Shown in pieces: positions 50,221 to 58,696 of a stretch of 64,000 bases of DNA (its first letter is position 1; every line of letters starts with the position of its first letter). A model generated the notes under the pieces. It had not been told where the DNA came from. It saw nothing but the letters and a program-made list of their open reading frames with translations, and made no database searches. A program made the position numbers and the translations under genes. Source of the stretch: Hyphomonas oceanitis SCH89 (GTDB lineage: Bacteria; Pseudomonadota; Alphaproteobacteria; Caulobacterales; Hyphomonadaceae); NCBI RefSeq assembly GCF_000685295.1, contig NZ_ARYL01000015.1, positions 34,872 through 98,871 of the forward strand. The letters run 5' to 3'.

Positions 50221-51135
50221 ATGAGCACTTCGTCCTCCCTTCGCCTCGGATTTCCGGCCGCCCTTGGTGCCTATGTCATCTGGGGGTCGCTGCCGCTTTA
50301 TATCCGCGCGATGAGCCATGTCGGCGCGGTGGAGCTGCTGGCGCACCGGATCATCTGGTCGATCCCGACAGCGATCCTGTTGATCGCGGTTGCCGCCAAT
50401 TGGCGTGACATTCGCACGGCGTTCAAATGGCAGAACCTGAAATGGCTGGCCCTGTCGGGCATCCTGATCGGTGTGAACTGGCTGATCTATATCTGGGCGG
50501 TGAACCAGGGCCGGACGATGGAAGCCTCGCTCGGCTATTACATCAACCCGCTGGTCAATGTTCTGTTCGGCATGCTGATTTTCTCTGAGCGCCTGCGGCC
50601 CGCGCAGTGGGTGGCCGTCGTGATCGCGGCGATTGGGGTTGGCGTGATGGCCATCGCTTTTGGTCATATTCCTTGGGTCGCGCTGGGCCTGTGCTTCTCG
50701 TTCGCCTTCTATTCGGTGATCCGCAAGAAGGTGGCGATCGACAGCCGGGCGGGATTTCTCGTCGAGGTCGTGGTGCTCGCGCCGCTCGCGCTCGCCTGGT
50801 TCGCATGGTTCCTGCAACAGCCTGAAGGCCGGTTGATGGGTGAAGGCGGCTGGGACAATTTGCTTCTGGTTCTCGCCGGGCCGATCACGGCGACGCCGCT
50901 GATCCTGTTCGGGCTCGCGGCAAAGCGCCTGAAGCTCTCCACCATCGGCATGATGCAATATATCGGGCCGACGCTTCAGTTCCTGATTGCCACGCTGGTC
51001 TTCCGCGAGGCGTTCGGCTGGACGCATGCGGTGGCCTTCGGATTTATCTGGGCAGCGCTGGCCATTTTCACGACGGATAGCGTTCTCGGTGAGGCCAAGG
51101 CGCGTCGGCTGGCACGTACGGCGCGGCCCGCCTGA
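50221..51135 (+). CDS. rarD: EamA-family transporter RarD
   Basis: A 304-residue protein with about ten membrane segments of the RarD type of the drug/metabolite transporter superfamily. It has AYVIWGSLPLYIRAM, the EamA repeats and IGVNWLIYIWAVNQGRTMEASLGYYINPL typical of RarD. The physiological substrate is unknown. Its stop lies in the A-run of a terminator that points leftward (51135-51165). Confidence 0.9.
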   Translation: MSTSSSLRLGFPAALGAYVIWGSLPLYIRAMSHVGAVELLAHRIIWSIPTAILLIAVAANWRDIRTAFKWQNLKWLALSGILIGVNWLIYIWAVNQGRTMEASLGYYINPLVNVLFGMLIFSERLRPAQWVAVVIAAIGVGVMAIAFGHIPWVALGLCFSFAFYSVIRKKVAIDSRAGFLVEVVVLAPLALAWFAWFLQQPEGRLMGEGGWDNLLLVLAGPITATPLILFGLAAKRLKLSTIGMMQYIGPTLQFLIATLVFREAFGWTHAVAFGFIWAALAIFTTDSVLGEAKARRLARTARPA

Positions 51136-51165
51136 AAAAACCCCGACAGCCAAAGGCTGCCGGGG
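51135..51165 (-). terminator. Leftward terminator at the rarD end
   Basis: Stem CCCCG-x-CAGCC / GGCTG-x-CGGGG with one mismatch and an AAA loop. The six-base U-tract is on the minus-strand side (51140-51135), so it ends a leftward transcript. The rightward side has no U-tract. Confidence 0.85.
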
Positions 51166-51202
51166 AAGTGGTATTGTTCACTAGGAGGTGCAAAAGCACC
51201 TG
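51135..51202 (-). ncRNA. Candidate small RNA, about 68 nt
   Basis: The leftward terminator at 51135-51165 has no gene upstream, because the LysE transcript has its own terminator at 51422-51455. Upstream of it is a perfect hairpin AGGTGC/GCACCT with an AAAA loop (51186-51201) and, 11 bases further, a sigma-54-like element CGGCAC-N5-TTGCA (minus strand 51228-51213), one mismatch from consensus. A start near 51202 would give a 68-base RNA with two hairpins and a CCUCC segment. This is prediction only. Confidence 0.45.
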
Positions 51203-51421
51203 GCACAGATTATGCAACTTCCGTGCCGTTTGCCTGCGAATTAACTCGCCTGTGTGGGGTAATTTGAAAAGCCGTTATAATTCAGTGAGATATATGGTGC
51301 TGGTTCAGGGCGGAGGCCGTAGCGCCTGTCTCATACTGTGTCAGTGACAGACATAGCGACCGTAAATGCGCCGCTCAGGGTCAAAATGAAATTGGAATGA
51401 GTGCCTCAAAGCGGCACAGAC
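51203..51421. other. Non-coding gap upstream of candidate sRNA
   Basis: No gene is supported in these 219 bases. It holds the sigma-54-like element on the minus strand and scattered AT-rich blocks (51230-51300). No other repeat or RNA was recognised. Confidence 0.4.
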
Positions 51422-51455
51422 AAAAAAGCCCCGAGCGCCAAACAGGCGCCGGGGC
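51422..51455 (-). terminator. Leftward terminator of the LysE gene
   Basis: GCCCCG/CGGGGC-type stem with inner GCGCC/GGCGC and an AAACA loop, followed on the minus strand by six U residues (51427-51422). It lies about 70 bases after the stop of the LysE-type gene. Confidence 0.85.
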
Positions 51456-51526
51456 AGGATTTGCATGTGGGAGCACGCGAGTGCCCCACCTGCATCCTGC
51501 AATGCTTGTGCCAGATGGCGGCCTGT

Positions 51527-52141
51527 TCACCGATGCGTGGATACGCCAATCCAGACCGCGATTGCGGCGAGTGTCAGGGCAAACCCGATTCTGGCCAGAA
51601 GCGACGTGCGCCACCGTTCCAGAGCGGCGCCGAGACTTGCGCCAAGAAAGACGATCCCGACATGGACGAGTATGGCGACAGTCAGATGAATGAGGCCGAG
51701 CAGGACGATCTGGCTCCAGATGGCGCCGGAGGTCGGATCGACGAACTGGCCGACGACAATGATGTAAAACAGCAGGGCCTTGGGGTTCAGGATGTTCGCG
51801 ATGAGGCCCCGGCGAAAGCCTTCCTTGCCTCCACCCCTCACGGCTGACGCTGATCCGGTATCGGCAAAGGCTTCCCACGCGAGATAGAGCATGAAGGCAA
51901 CGCCGGCCCACCGCAGGGATTCATAGAGAAGAGGCGATTCCTCCAGAAGCGCGGAGGCGCCTGTGGCCGCCGCAATCAGCTGGATGAGCAGGCCCAGTGT
52001 TACGCCAGCGACGGCCATCAATCCTGCCCGCCAGCCGAGCCGGGCGGATAGCGCCGCAAGCCAGCCCATATTGGGACCGGGTGTCAGTTCGACAGCCGCC
52101 ATGGCGATGAGGAAAGCGGGCCAGTTAACGTGCCCGAGCAT
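51527..52141 (-). CDS. LysE-family amino acid exporter
   Basis: A 204-residue inner-membrane protein with the signature ELTPGPNMGWLAALS near residues 18-32 and about six hydrophobic segments. It exports amino acids or related compounds; the substrate is unknown. It starts 2 bases after the serine hydrolase stop, so the two are probably co-transcribed leftward, and ends in a good terminator. It is a paralogue in type of the 13581 gene. Confidence 0.86.
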   Translation of the reverse strand: MLGHVNWPAFLIAMAAVELTPGPNMGWLAALSARLGWRAGLMAVAGVTLGLLIQLIAAATGASALLEESPLLYESLRWAGVAFMLYLAWEAFADTGSASAVRGGGKEGFRRGLIANILNPKALLFYIIVVGQFVDPTSGAIWSQIVLLGLIHLTVAILVHVGIVFLGASLGAALERWRTSLLARIGFALTLAAIAVWIGVSTHR

Positions 52142-52142
52142 G

Positions 52143-53267
52143 TCAGAGGCAACCGTAGACGGCGTTGACCAGTTGCGCTGCGCGCGGGTCGCCAACAAGC
52201 ACATTGGACTGCTTGTTCATGACATAGGCACAGGTGAGGCGCCGGTCGGGGTCACCGATAGCCATGGAGCCACCCCAACCGCAATGACCGATAGTGTCCG
52301 GGTTTGGCCCGAAGAATCCATGCGTGTTGCGCATGATGCCGGCGCCGAAACTGGTCGACATGTTGAGAACAAGGTCAGGGCCGTCGACCCGCGAGCGAAT
52401 GAGACTGGCAAAGGCATCGTCGGACATCAGCGCCTTGCCGGCCACGGCGCCGCGATGGGCATAGGCGTCATAGAGCGCAGCGACGCTGGCAGCGGTTCCG
52501 TGGCCGTTGGCCGAGGGAATCTCGATCTCGCGCCAGATGGCGCCGCCGCGATTGGGCGAGGACCATTTGGTACCGAAGGCGGCTTTCTTGGGGTCTGTCA
52601 TCTCACCGATCGCGGGAAGCGCTGTTGGCCGTTTTATATCGGCGCAGCGATCATGTTCACTGGCCGGCAAGCCGATATGGAAATCAATGTTGGCAGGTGA
52701 GCACACGTTTTCGCGCAGCCATGTGCCGAGCGTTACGCCGCTGATGCGCCGGAACATTTCGCCGACTACATAGCCCCAGGTCGTCGGGTGGTAGCCATGG
52801 GCGGTTCCGGGGGGCCACATGGGCGGCAGGGCGGCCAATGCGGCGGCGCAGGCGGGCGGATCGAGCCAGATTTCCGGGTCGATTTCGTTGATGAAGCCGG
52901 GCAGGCCCGCCTGGTGGCTGACAAACTGGCCGATCGTGACGGCGCCTTTGCTTTCGGCGGCGAATTCCGGCCAGAATTCGGAGATCGGTGTTTCATATCC
53001 GTCATCGAGACCTGCAATGACAGCAGCAAGCACGAGCGCGGAAATGCCTTTTGTCGTCGAGTAGACCGGCACCAGCGTGCGCTCATCCCAGCGTTTCTCC
53101 ATCTTCCGGTCAGCCCAGCCGCCGAGCAGGTCAACAATCGTTTCGCCATCCAGAAGCACAGCGAAACCGGCGCCAAGCTCGCCATCACCGTCGAAATTCG
53201 CTTCGAAAGCGTCGCGAACCGGCTCGAAACCGGTGGCAACATGTCCTGATAGCGGAAACTCTGTCAT
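52143..53267 (-). CDS. Beta-lactamase-family serine hydrolase (EstB type)
   Basis: A 374-residue hydrolase of the class C beta-lactamase/esterase fold. The nucleophile is in YSTTKG (Ser-x-x-Lys), the Tyr motif near YHPTTWGYVV and the KTG-like part HCGWGG. No signal peptide is visible, so it is a cytoplasmic esterase rather than a penicillinase. The ATG at 53267 has AAAGG 7 bases upstream. It is divergent from the CoA-ester lyase gene and upstream of a LysE-type gene. Confidence 0.86.
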   Translation of the reverse strand: MTEFPLSGHVATGFEPVRDAFEANFDGDGELGAGFAVLLDGETIVDLLGGWADRKMEKRWDERTLVPVYSTTKGISALVLAAVIAGLDDGYETPISEFWPEFAAESKGAVTIGQFVSHQAGLPGFINEIDPEIWLDPPACAAALAALPPMWPPGTAHGYHPTTWGYVVGEMFRRISGVTLGTWLRENVCSPANIDFHIGLPASEHDRCADIKRPTALPAIGEMTDPKKAAFGTKWSSPNRGGAIWREIEIPSANGHGTAASVAALYDAYAHRGAVAGKALMSDDAFASLIRSRVDGPDLVLNMSTSFGAGIMRNTHGFFGPNPDTIGHCGWGGSMAIGDPDRRLTCAYVMNKQSNVLVGDPRAAQLVNAVYGCL

Positions 53268-53349
53268 GGCGGCCCTTTGGTCATCTTGATCTTTTGGAAC
53301 AATGAGGCCACCCCTTCCCCAATCGCAAGTCAACCGTCAAGGACCGCCC

Positions 53350-54237
53350 ATGTCAGCCCAAGCCCATCGTCCGCGCCGCTCATGCCTCTACATGCCGGGC
53401 GCAAATACCCGCGCGCTGGAAAAGGCCAAGGGCCTGGCCGCCGATACGCTGATCTTCGATCTGGAAGATGCTGTTGCCCCTGAGGCCAAGGCCGAGGCAC
53501 GCGACGCCATCCTCAGCGCCGTGCAGGGTGGCGGCTATGGGCCGCGAGAGATCGTCGTGCGGATCAATGGGCTGGACACGGAATGGGGCGCGGATGACCT
53601 GAAAATGGCGGCAAAGTCTGGTGCAAATGCCATTCTCGCGCCGAAAGTGGTCTCCGGCGCGGATATTGACCGTCTGGACAAGGCGCTGACGGCGGCCGGT
53701 GCGTCCGATGATTTCGGCCTTTGGGTGATGATCGAAATGCCGCTCGCGATTCTCAACATTCAGGAAATTGCCGAGGCGGCCCATCGCACGCGGCTCACGA
53801 CATTCGTCATGGGCACGAATGACCTGGCCAAGGAATATCGCGCGCGCCCAACGCCAGATCGCCTGGCCTTCCAGACAGCGCTGGGCCTCAGCATGGCGGC
53901 GGCACGAGCCTACGGCCTGATCGCAATTGATGGCGTCTATAATGATATCAAGAACGAGCATGGCCTGATCGATGAGTGCGAACAGGGCCGCACGCTGGGA
54001 TTTGACGGCAAGACGCTGATCCATCCCTCGCAACTTGAATCCACCAATCGCATCTTCGCGCCCAGCCCGCATGAGGTTGAACAGGCACAAGCCGTGATCG
54101 AGGCGTTCGCTGATCCTGAAAATGCCGGAAAAGGCGTGCTCAAGGTGAATGGCAAGATGACCGAGCTGCTGCATCTGGATGAAGCGCGCCGCACAGTCGC
54201 CATGCATGATGCGATCAGGGCATTCGAGGCCGCGTGA
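53350..54237 (+). CDS. HpcH/HpaI CoA-ester lyase (malyl-CoA thioesterase/lyase type)
   Basis: A 295-residue TIM-barrel protein of the CitE/HpcH family. It shows RRSCLYMPGANTRALEKAKGL, FDLEDAVAPEAK (metal-binding) and FVMGTNDLAKEYRARPTPDR. It resembles the (3S)-malyl-CoA thioesterase/CoA-lyase branch. A GGACC site precedes 53350. The mesaconyl-CoA hydratase gene lies about 0.75 kb downstream, and the pair points to the ethylmalonyl-CoA pathway of acetate assimilation. The exact reaction is inferred. Confidence 0.83.
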   Translation: MSAQAHRPRRSCLYMPGANTRALEKAKGLAADTLIFDLEDAVAPEAKAEARDAILSAVQGGGYGPREIVVRINGLDTEWGADDLKMAAKSGANAILAPKVVSGADIDRLDKALTAAGASDDFGLWVMIEMPLAILNIQEIAEAAHRTRLTTFVMGTNDLAKEYRARPTPDRLAFQTALGLSMAAARAYGLIAIDGVYNDIKNEHGLIDECEQGRTLGFDGKTLIHPSQLESTNRIFAPSPHEVEQAQAVIEAFADPENAGKGVLKVNGKMTELLHLDEARRTVAMHDAIRAFEAA

Positions 54238-54584
54238 TGACCTATACCTATCTTCATAATCCGGGCTGCAGCACATCGCGGAAAGGACTCGAGCTGCTTG
54301 AGTCCAAGGGCATCAAGCCTGACGTGCGCAAGTATATGAATGCTTCCGAACAGCTCAGCGTGGCGGAGTTGAAGGATATTGCGAAGAAGATGGGCGGTGT
54401 CAGCCCGCGCGCCTTCCTGCGGGAGAAGAATGCGGCTGAGGCGGGCCTCGCCGAGGATGCCGGGGATGAGGCCGTCTATGCCGCCATGGCGGAGAACCCG
54501 AAGATCATCCAGCGCCCAATCCTCATCAAGGGGAGCAAGGCTGTGTTAGGCCGTCCCATAGACCTGATGCTTGCTCTGGCCTGA
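54237..54584 (+). CDS. ArsC/Spx-type glutaredoxin-dependent reductase
   Basis: A 115-residue ArsC-fold protein with the Cys motif NPGCSTSRK and Arg residues at PRAFLREK, QRPILIK and GRPIDL that match the three anion-binding arginines of arsenate reductase. It starts by a one-base overlap with the upstream lyase stop. Without ars genes nearby, arsenate reduction is not certain; YffB-like roles are possible. Confidence 0.83.
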   Translation: MTYTYLHNPGCSTSRKGLELLESKGIKPDVRKYMNASEQLSVAELKDIAKKMGGVSPRAFLREKNAAEAGLAEDAGDEAVYAAMAENPKIIQRPILIKGSKAVLGRPIDLMLALA

Positions 54585-54656
54585 ACACTGAAATCAGCGC
54601 CAAACGCGCCGATTCGATTGAATTTCATCGATTCAGGCGACGGAATATCAGCCTTG

Positions 54657-54938
54657 ATGGGTGATAAGCGGATCATGATTTTGATCCTGTTCACCCTCGC
54701 GGCCCTGTTTCTGGCTTTTGCCACCTTCTGCATGTTTGGCCTGCCCTACATGCTGATGGGGCCGCGCGTGTTTGACCAGCTGGCTGAACGACGGGAACAG
54801 CAGCTTATGGCGGGCCTCTTGCTGGCTGCGGCGATTTCGCTCGTTCTGGCGCCTTTTTTCGCTACTGGCTTGATTTCGGATGCAGGCCGCGTGCAGGTGA
54901 TGGCCGAAACCCTGACTGGCTTCATCGACCGCGCCTGA
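54657..54938 (+). CDS. Small membrane protein with two membrane segments
   Basis: A 93-residue protein with two long hydrophobic segments (about residues 6-33 and 50-72). The ATG at 54657 is my choice; an earlier in-frame TTG at 54618 adds 13 residues and the next Met is 6 residues later. No domain is recognised. It lies between the ArsC and hydratase genes. Confidence 0.6.
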   Translation: MGDKRIMILILFTLAALFLAFATFCMFGLPYMLMGPRVFDQLAERREQQLMAGLLLAAAISLVLAPFFATGLISDAGRVQVMAETLTGFIDRA

Positions 54939-54981
54939 TACCTCTGCGCCGCCGCTGGAGCCTCATTGAGCGAGGCGGCAA

Positions 54982-56031
54982 ATGGCGAGCGTACAGAAAT
55001 CCAATCCCGGAAATTATTTCGAAGACTTCCACGTCGGCATGGAAATCATCCACGCAACGCCGCAAACGCTGACCGAGGGCGATATTGCGCTCTACCGCGC
55101 GATGACGGGCAACCGGTTCGCTCAATATTCCTCGTCGGAGTTTGCAAAGGCAGCGGGCTTTCCGGGCCTCTGCATTGATCCGGTGCACGCGTTCCATGTC
55201 GTGTTCGGCAAATCGGTGCCCGACATCTCCCTCAATGCCGTGGCCAACCTTGGCTATGCCGATGGTCGCTTCTTCCTGCCGGTCATGCCGGGCGATACGC
55301 TGAGCACGGTATCTGAAGTGATCGGCGTCAAAGAGAACTCGAACGGCAAGACGGGCGTCGTATGGGTGCGCACGACCGGCTTCAACCAGCGCGGCGAGAC
55401 GGTGATGTCCTTCGTGCGCTGGGTCATGGTCAACAAATACGAGATGGACAATCCGGCGCCCGAGCCCGTCGTGCCGGACTTGCCCGAGGCCGTGCCAGCC
55501 GCCGAACTGGTCGGCTATCCCGACATGAAGGCTTGGGACATGGCGCTGGCGGGCGGCCCCTATACGTTTGACGACTATGCCATTGGCGAGAAGATCAACC
55601 ATGTCGACGGGATGACCGTTGAAGAGGCCGAGCATCAGATTGCCACACGCCTCTACCAGAACACAGCCAAGGTACACTTCGATGCACACGGCCAGAAGGA
55701 CAGCCGGTTCGGCAAGCGCCTGATCTATGGCGGTGTCGTGATCTCGATTGCCCGGTCTCTGGCTTTTAACGGCCTCGCCAATGCAGGCCAGATGCTCGCG
55801 ATCAATGCCGGCACGCATGCCAGCCCGCTGTTCGCAGGCGACACGATCTATGCCTGGAGCGAAGTGCTGGACAAGGCCGAGCTGTCTGACACGTGCGGGG
55901 CATTGCGCTTGCGCCTTGTCGCCGTGAAGGACCAGGACCCCGGCGCCTTCGCCTACAAGGACGATGCAGGCAAATATGCTGCTGGGGTGTTGCTGGACTT
56001 CGACTATTGGGCCGCCATCCCCAAGCGCTGA
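54982..56031 (+). CDS. mch: Mesaconyl-CoA hydratase (MaoC double hot-dog)
   Basis: A 349-residue double hot-dog protein that hydrates mesaconyl-C1-CoA to beta-methylmalyl-CoA in the ethylmalonyl-CoA pathway. It closely follows the pattern I recall for Rhodobacter Mch: NPGNYFEDFHVGMEIIHATP, AFHVVFGKSVPDISLNAVAN and GGVVISIARSLAFNGLANA. The size and block order fit Mch rather than shorter MaoC hydratases. With the CoA-ester lyase at 53350 it forms a short catabolic module; no ethylmalonyl-CoA mutase or crotonyl-CoA carboxylase gene is in the window. Confidence 0.86.
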   Translation: MASVQKSNPGNYFEDFHVGMEIIHATPQTLTEGDIALYRAMTGNRFAQYSSSEFAKAAGFPGLCIDPVHAFHVVFGKSVPDISLNAVANLGYADGRFFLPVMPGDTLSTVSEVIGVKENSNGKTGVVWVRTTGFNQRGETVMSFVRWVMVNKYEMDNPAPEPVVPDLPEAVPAAELVGYPDMKAWDMALAGGPYTFDDYAIGEKINHVDGMTVEEAEHQIATRLYQNTAKVHFDAHGQKDSRFGKRLIYGGVVISIARSLAFNGLANAGQMLAINAGTHASPLFAGDTIYAWSEVLDKAELSDTCGALRLRLVAVKDQDPGAFAYKDDAGKYAAGVLLDFDYWAAIPKR

Positions 56032-56077
56032 GACGATCGCCGCTTCCGTCCGCGCGCGCCATGCTTATATAGGCGGT

Positions 56078-56494
56078 ATGAGCGGATATGGCCCCTTTGA
56101 CGGTTTCACGATTGCGGCCATTTCGGTGGCCGTCATCTTGTCAGCATTGGTGAGCCTGATCGGCACATCCGCGCGCAAGCGCACAGTCGCGCTCGGCGAG
56201 GCGAGGGCCGAGGATCTGGCCGAAATGACCGGCATTATCGACCCCAAACAATTGCTGGCTGCCTTTGGTCCGCCCGACATGGGGCGCGTCTGGCGCACGG
56301 TCACGCTGCTGGACGTGCGCAAGGCCCGCCAGCCGCAGGGGTGGCTGATGTCGAGCGATCTTGTGGATTACGGCTGCGCCGGGGTTGCCGTGCTCGCGTT
56401 TTTCGTGTCGCACCCGCTTGTGTACGGGGCATTGCTGTTTGCGCTGTGCGTGCAGATCGGTGGCTGGGTCGTCTCCACACGCCTGCCGAAATAG
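56078..56494 (+). CDS. Hypothetical protein with two or three membrane segments
   Basis: A 138-residue protein with an N-terminal membrane segment (about residues 9-29), a soluble middle (about 30-95; ARKRTVALGEARAEDLAEMTG) and two C-terminal membrane segments. The ATG at 56078 gives MSGYGPFDG; the upstream reading overlaps the hydratase gene. I do not recognise a family. It precedes dapF by 51 bases. Confidence 0.6.
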   Translation: MSGYGPFDGFTIAAISVAVILSALVSLIGTSARKRTVALGEARAEDLAEMTGIIDPKQLLAAFGPPDMGRVWRTVTLLDVRKARQPQGWLMSSDLVDYGCAGVAVLAFFVSHPLVYGALLFALCVQIGGWVVSTRLPK

Positions 56495-56545
56495 GCTTTC
56501 AATCGCCAGCTTTGCCGCCGGCCAAAAACGGAATACACACGCGCG

Positions 56546-57355
56546 ATGAGAGTCTGGAAGATGAATGGCGCCGGCAATGCGTTTGCCGTGTTTGATGCCC
56601 GCTCGACGCCCTTTGCGCCGACGGCAGACCAGGTGCGCCAGATCGCGGCGGACCTGCAGGCCGACCAGGTGATCGCGCTGGAGCGCGATGCCACCAAGGA
56701 CGTGTTCATGCGGATCTGGAATTCCGATGGCGGGGAAGTGGCCGCGTGCGGCAATGGCGCCCGCGCGGTGGCGCATCTCATCCTTGAGGAAACCGGCAAG
56801 CCGATGGTCACGATCCAGACCGAGGCTGACATGCTGAAGGGCTATAAGGCCGAGGGCGGCCTCGTCACCGTCGACATGGGCTCACCCCTGATGGGCTGGG
56901 AAGACATTCCGCTGGCCGAGAAAATGGATGTGCGCGGTGTGGATGTGAAAGTCGGCCCGATGGACAATCCGACCCTGTCCCGCCCGGCCGTTGTCTCCAT
57001 GGGCAACCCGCACGCGGTTTTCTTCGTGAAGGATGTCGATGCCTATGACATTCCGGCGCTGGGCCCGCTCGTGGAATGGCATCCGCTATTTCCGGAAGGC
57101 ACCAATGTCGGCTTTGCGCAGGTAATCGACACCGAAACCATCCGGCTGCGTGTGTGGGAACGCGGCGCTGGCCTGACCAAGGCCTGCGGCACCGGGGCCT
57201 GCGCGGCGCTTGTGTGCGCGGCGCGGGCAAAGCTCACCGGGCGCAAGGCGCGGCTTGTGCTCGATGGCGGCACGCTGATCATCGACTGGCGCGAAAGCGA
57301 CGACCATGTGTACATGACCGGACCAGTCGAGATGGAATTCGAGACCGTTATCTGA
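56546..57355 (+). CDS. dapF: Diaminopimelate epimerase
   Basis: Epimerises LL- to meso-diaminopimelate for cell-wall and lysine synthesis. The 269-residue protein has both catalytic cysteines: CGNGARAV and ACGTGACA, plus MNGAGNAF and the SMGNPHAVFFV block. dapF-mtaB-ftsY is a typical alphaproteobacterial order. Confidence 0.95.
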   Translation: MRVWKMNGAGNAFAVFDARSTPFAPTADQVRQIAADLQADQVIALERDATKDVFMRIWNSDGGEVAACGNGARAVAHLILEETGKPMVTIQTEADMLKGYKAEGGLVTVDMGSPLMGWEDIPLAEKMDVRGVDVKVGPMDNPTLSRPAVVSMGNPHAVFFVKDVDAYDIPALGPLVEWHPLFPEGTNVGFAQVIDTETIRLRVWERGAGLTKACGTGACAALVCAARAKLTGRKARLVLDGGTLIIDWRESDDHVYMTGPVEMEFETVI

Positions 57356-57421
57356 CCGTTCACTGGCCCATTGGGCTTGATTCTGTGTCCAGACGGCGCG
57401 ATGTGGCCCATCGAACCTGCC

Positions 57422-58696
57422 ATGACTGACGCAACCACGCCTCCCAGCCCGACGCTGATAACGCTCGGATGCCGCCTCAACACCTATGAATCGGAGGTGA
57501 TGCGCAGCCATGCCTCAGAGGCGGGGCTGAACGATGCTGTCATCATCAATACGTGCGCTGTGACGTCAGAAGCCGTTCGCTCGGCGCGCCAGGCCATCCG
57601 GCGTGCGGCGAAGGACCATCCGGGCGCGCCGATCCTTGTGACGGGGTGTGCCGCGCAGGTGGACCCGGCCATGTTTGCGGCCATGCCGGAAGTGACTCGC
57701 GTGATCGGCAATCACGAGAAGATGCAGGCCGAGACGTGGAAACCGGCGACGCTGCTGGGTGGTCACGAAAAGGTTCGCGTCAACGATATCATGTCGGTGC
57801 GAGAGACGGCGGCTCATCTGATTGACGGGATGGAGGGGCGGGCCCGCGCCTATGTTCAGGTGCAGAACGGGTGCGATCATCGCTGCACATTCTGCATCAT
57901 TCCCTATGGCCGGGGGAATTCGCGCTCGGTACCCGCTGGCGAGGTCGTGGCGCAGGTGCGCCGGCTCGTGGAGACGGGCCATCATGAGGTCGTGCTGACC
58001 GGTGTCGACCTGACGAGCTGGGGCGCAGACCTGCCGGGCGCGCCGCAATTGGGCAATCTGGTGCAGCGTATCCTGAAACTGGTGCCGGATCTGGCGCAGC
58101 TGCGCATTTCCTCCATCGACGCGATCGAGATTGACGACGCGCTTGTCGAGGCGCTGTCGGATGTGCGTCTGGCACCCTACATGCACCTGTCGCTGCAGCA
58201 TGGGGACGACCTGATCCTCAAGCGCATGAAGCGGCGTCATTCGCGCGATCAGGCGATTGCGCTGACGCAGCGCCTGCGAGACGCGCGGCCTGACATGGCC
58301 TTCGGCGCGGACCTGATTGCCGGTTTCCCGACCGAGACTGAAGCGCATTTCGAGAATTCGCTGCGCCTTGTGGAAGAGTGCGGCATCAGTTTCCTGCATG
58401 CCTTTCCCTATAGCCCACGGCCTGGAACGCCCGCTGCGCGCATGCCACAGGTGGCGAAGGCTGAAATCAAGGTACGTGCCGCGCGCTTACGTGCGGCGGG
58501 TGACGAGGCGCTCGCGGTCCATCTCGCCCGCCATGTCGGGACAGTCGCAGACGCATTGGTAGAGCGCGGCGCGACCGCCCGCCTGCCCGACTTTACGCCA
58601 TTGCAGATCGAGGGCGACTTGCCGCCTGCTGGACGCGTCGCGCGTACCCATATAACCGGTCACAACAACACGCATCTGGTTGGGACTTTGGCATGA
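57422..58696 (+). CDS. mtaB: tRNA ms2t6A37 methylthiotransferase MtaB
   Basis: A radical-SAM enzyme that adds a methylthio group to t6A37 in tRNAs reading ANN codons. The 424-residue protein has the N-terminal UPF0004 domain with TLGCRLNTYESEVM and the radical-SAM cluster CDHRCTFCIIPYGRGNSRS, then a TRAM domain at the end. The first Met with the expected N-terminus is 57422; an earlier in-frame ATG at 57401 has no better site. It overlaps ftsY by 4 bases. Confidence 0.93.
   Translation: MTDATTPPSPTLITLGCRLNTYESEVMRSHASEAGLNDAVIINTCAVTSEAVRSARQAIRRAAKDHPGAPILVTGCAAQVDPAMFAAMPEVTRVIGNHEKMQAETWKPATLLGGHEKVRVNDIMSVRETAAHLIDGMEGRARAYVQVQNGCDHRCTFCIIPYGRGNSRSVPAGEVVAQVRRLVETGHHEVVLTGVDLTSWGADLPGAPQLGNLVQRILKLVPDLAQLRISSIDAIEIDDALVEALSDVRLAPYMHLSLQHGDDLILKRMKRRHSRDQAIALTQRLRDARPDMAFGADLIAGFPTETEAHFENSLRLVEECGISFLHAFPYSPRPGTPAARMPQVAKAEIKVRAARLRAAGDEALAVHLARHVGTVADALVERGATARLPDFTPLQIEGDLPPAGRVARTHITGHNNTHLVGTLA

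Noticed and set aside
49918..51153. Open reading frame of 411 codons on the minus strand
   Set aside because: Antisense to rarD and the end of asd; very rich in Arg, His and Gln and without a family match.
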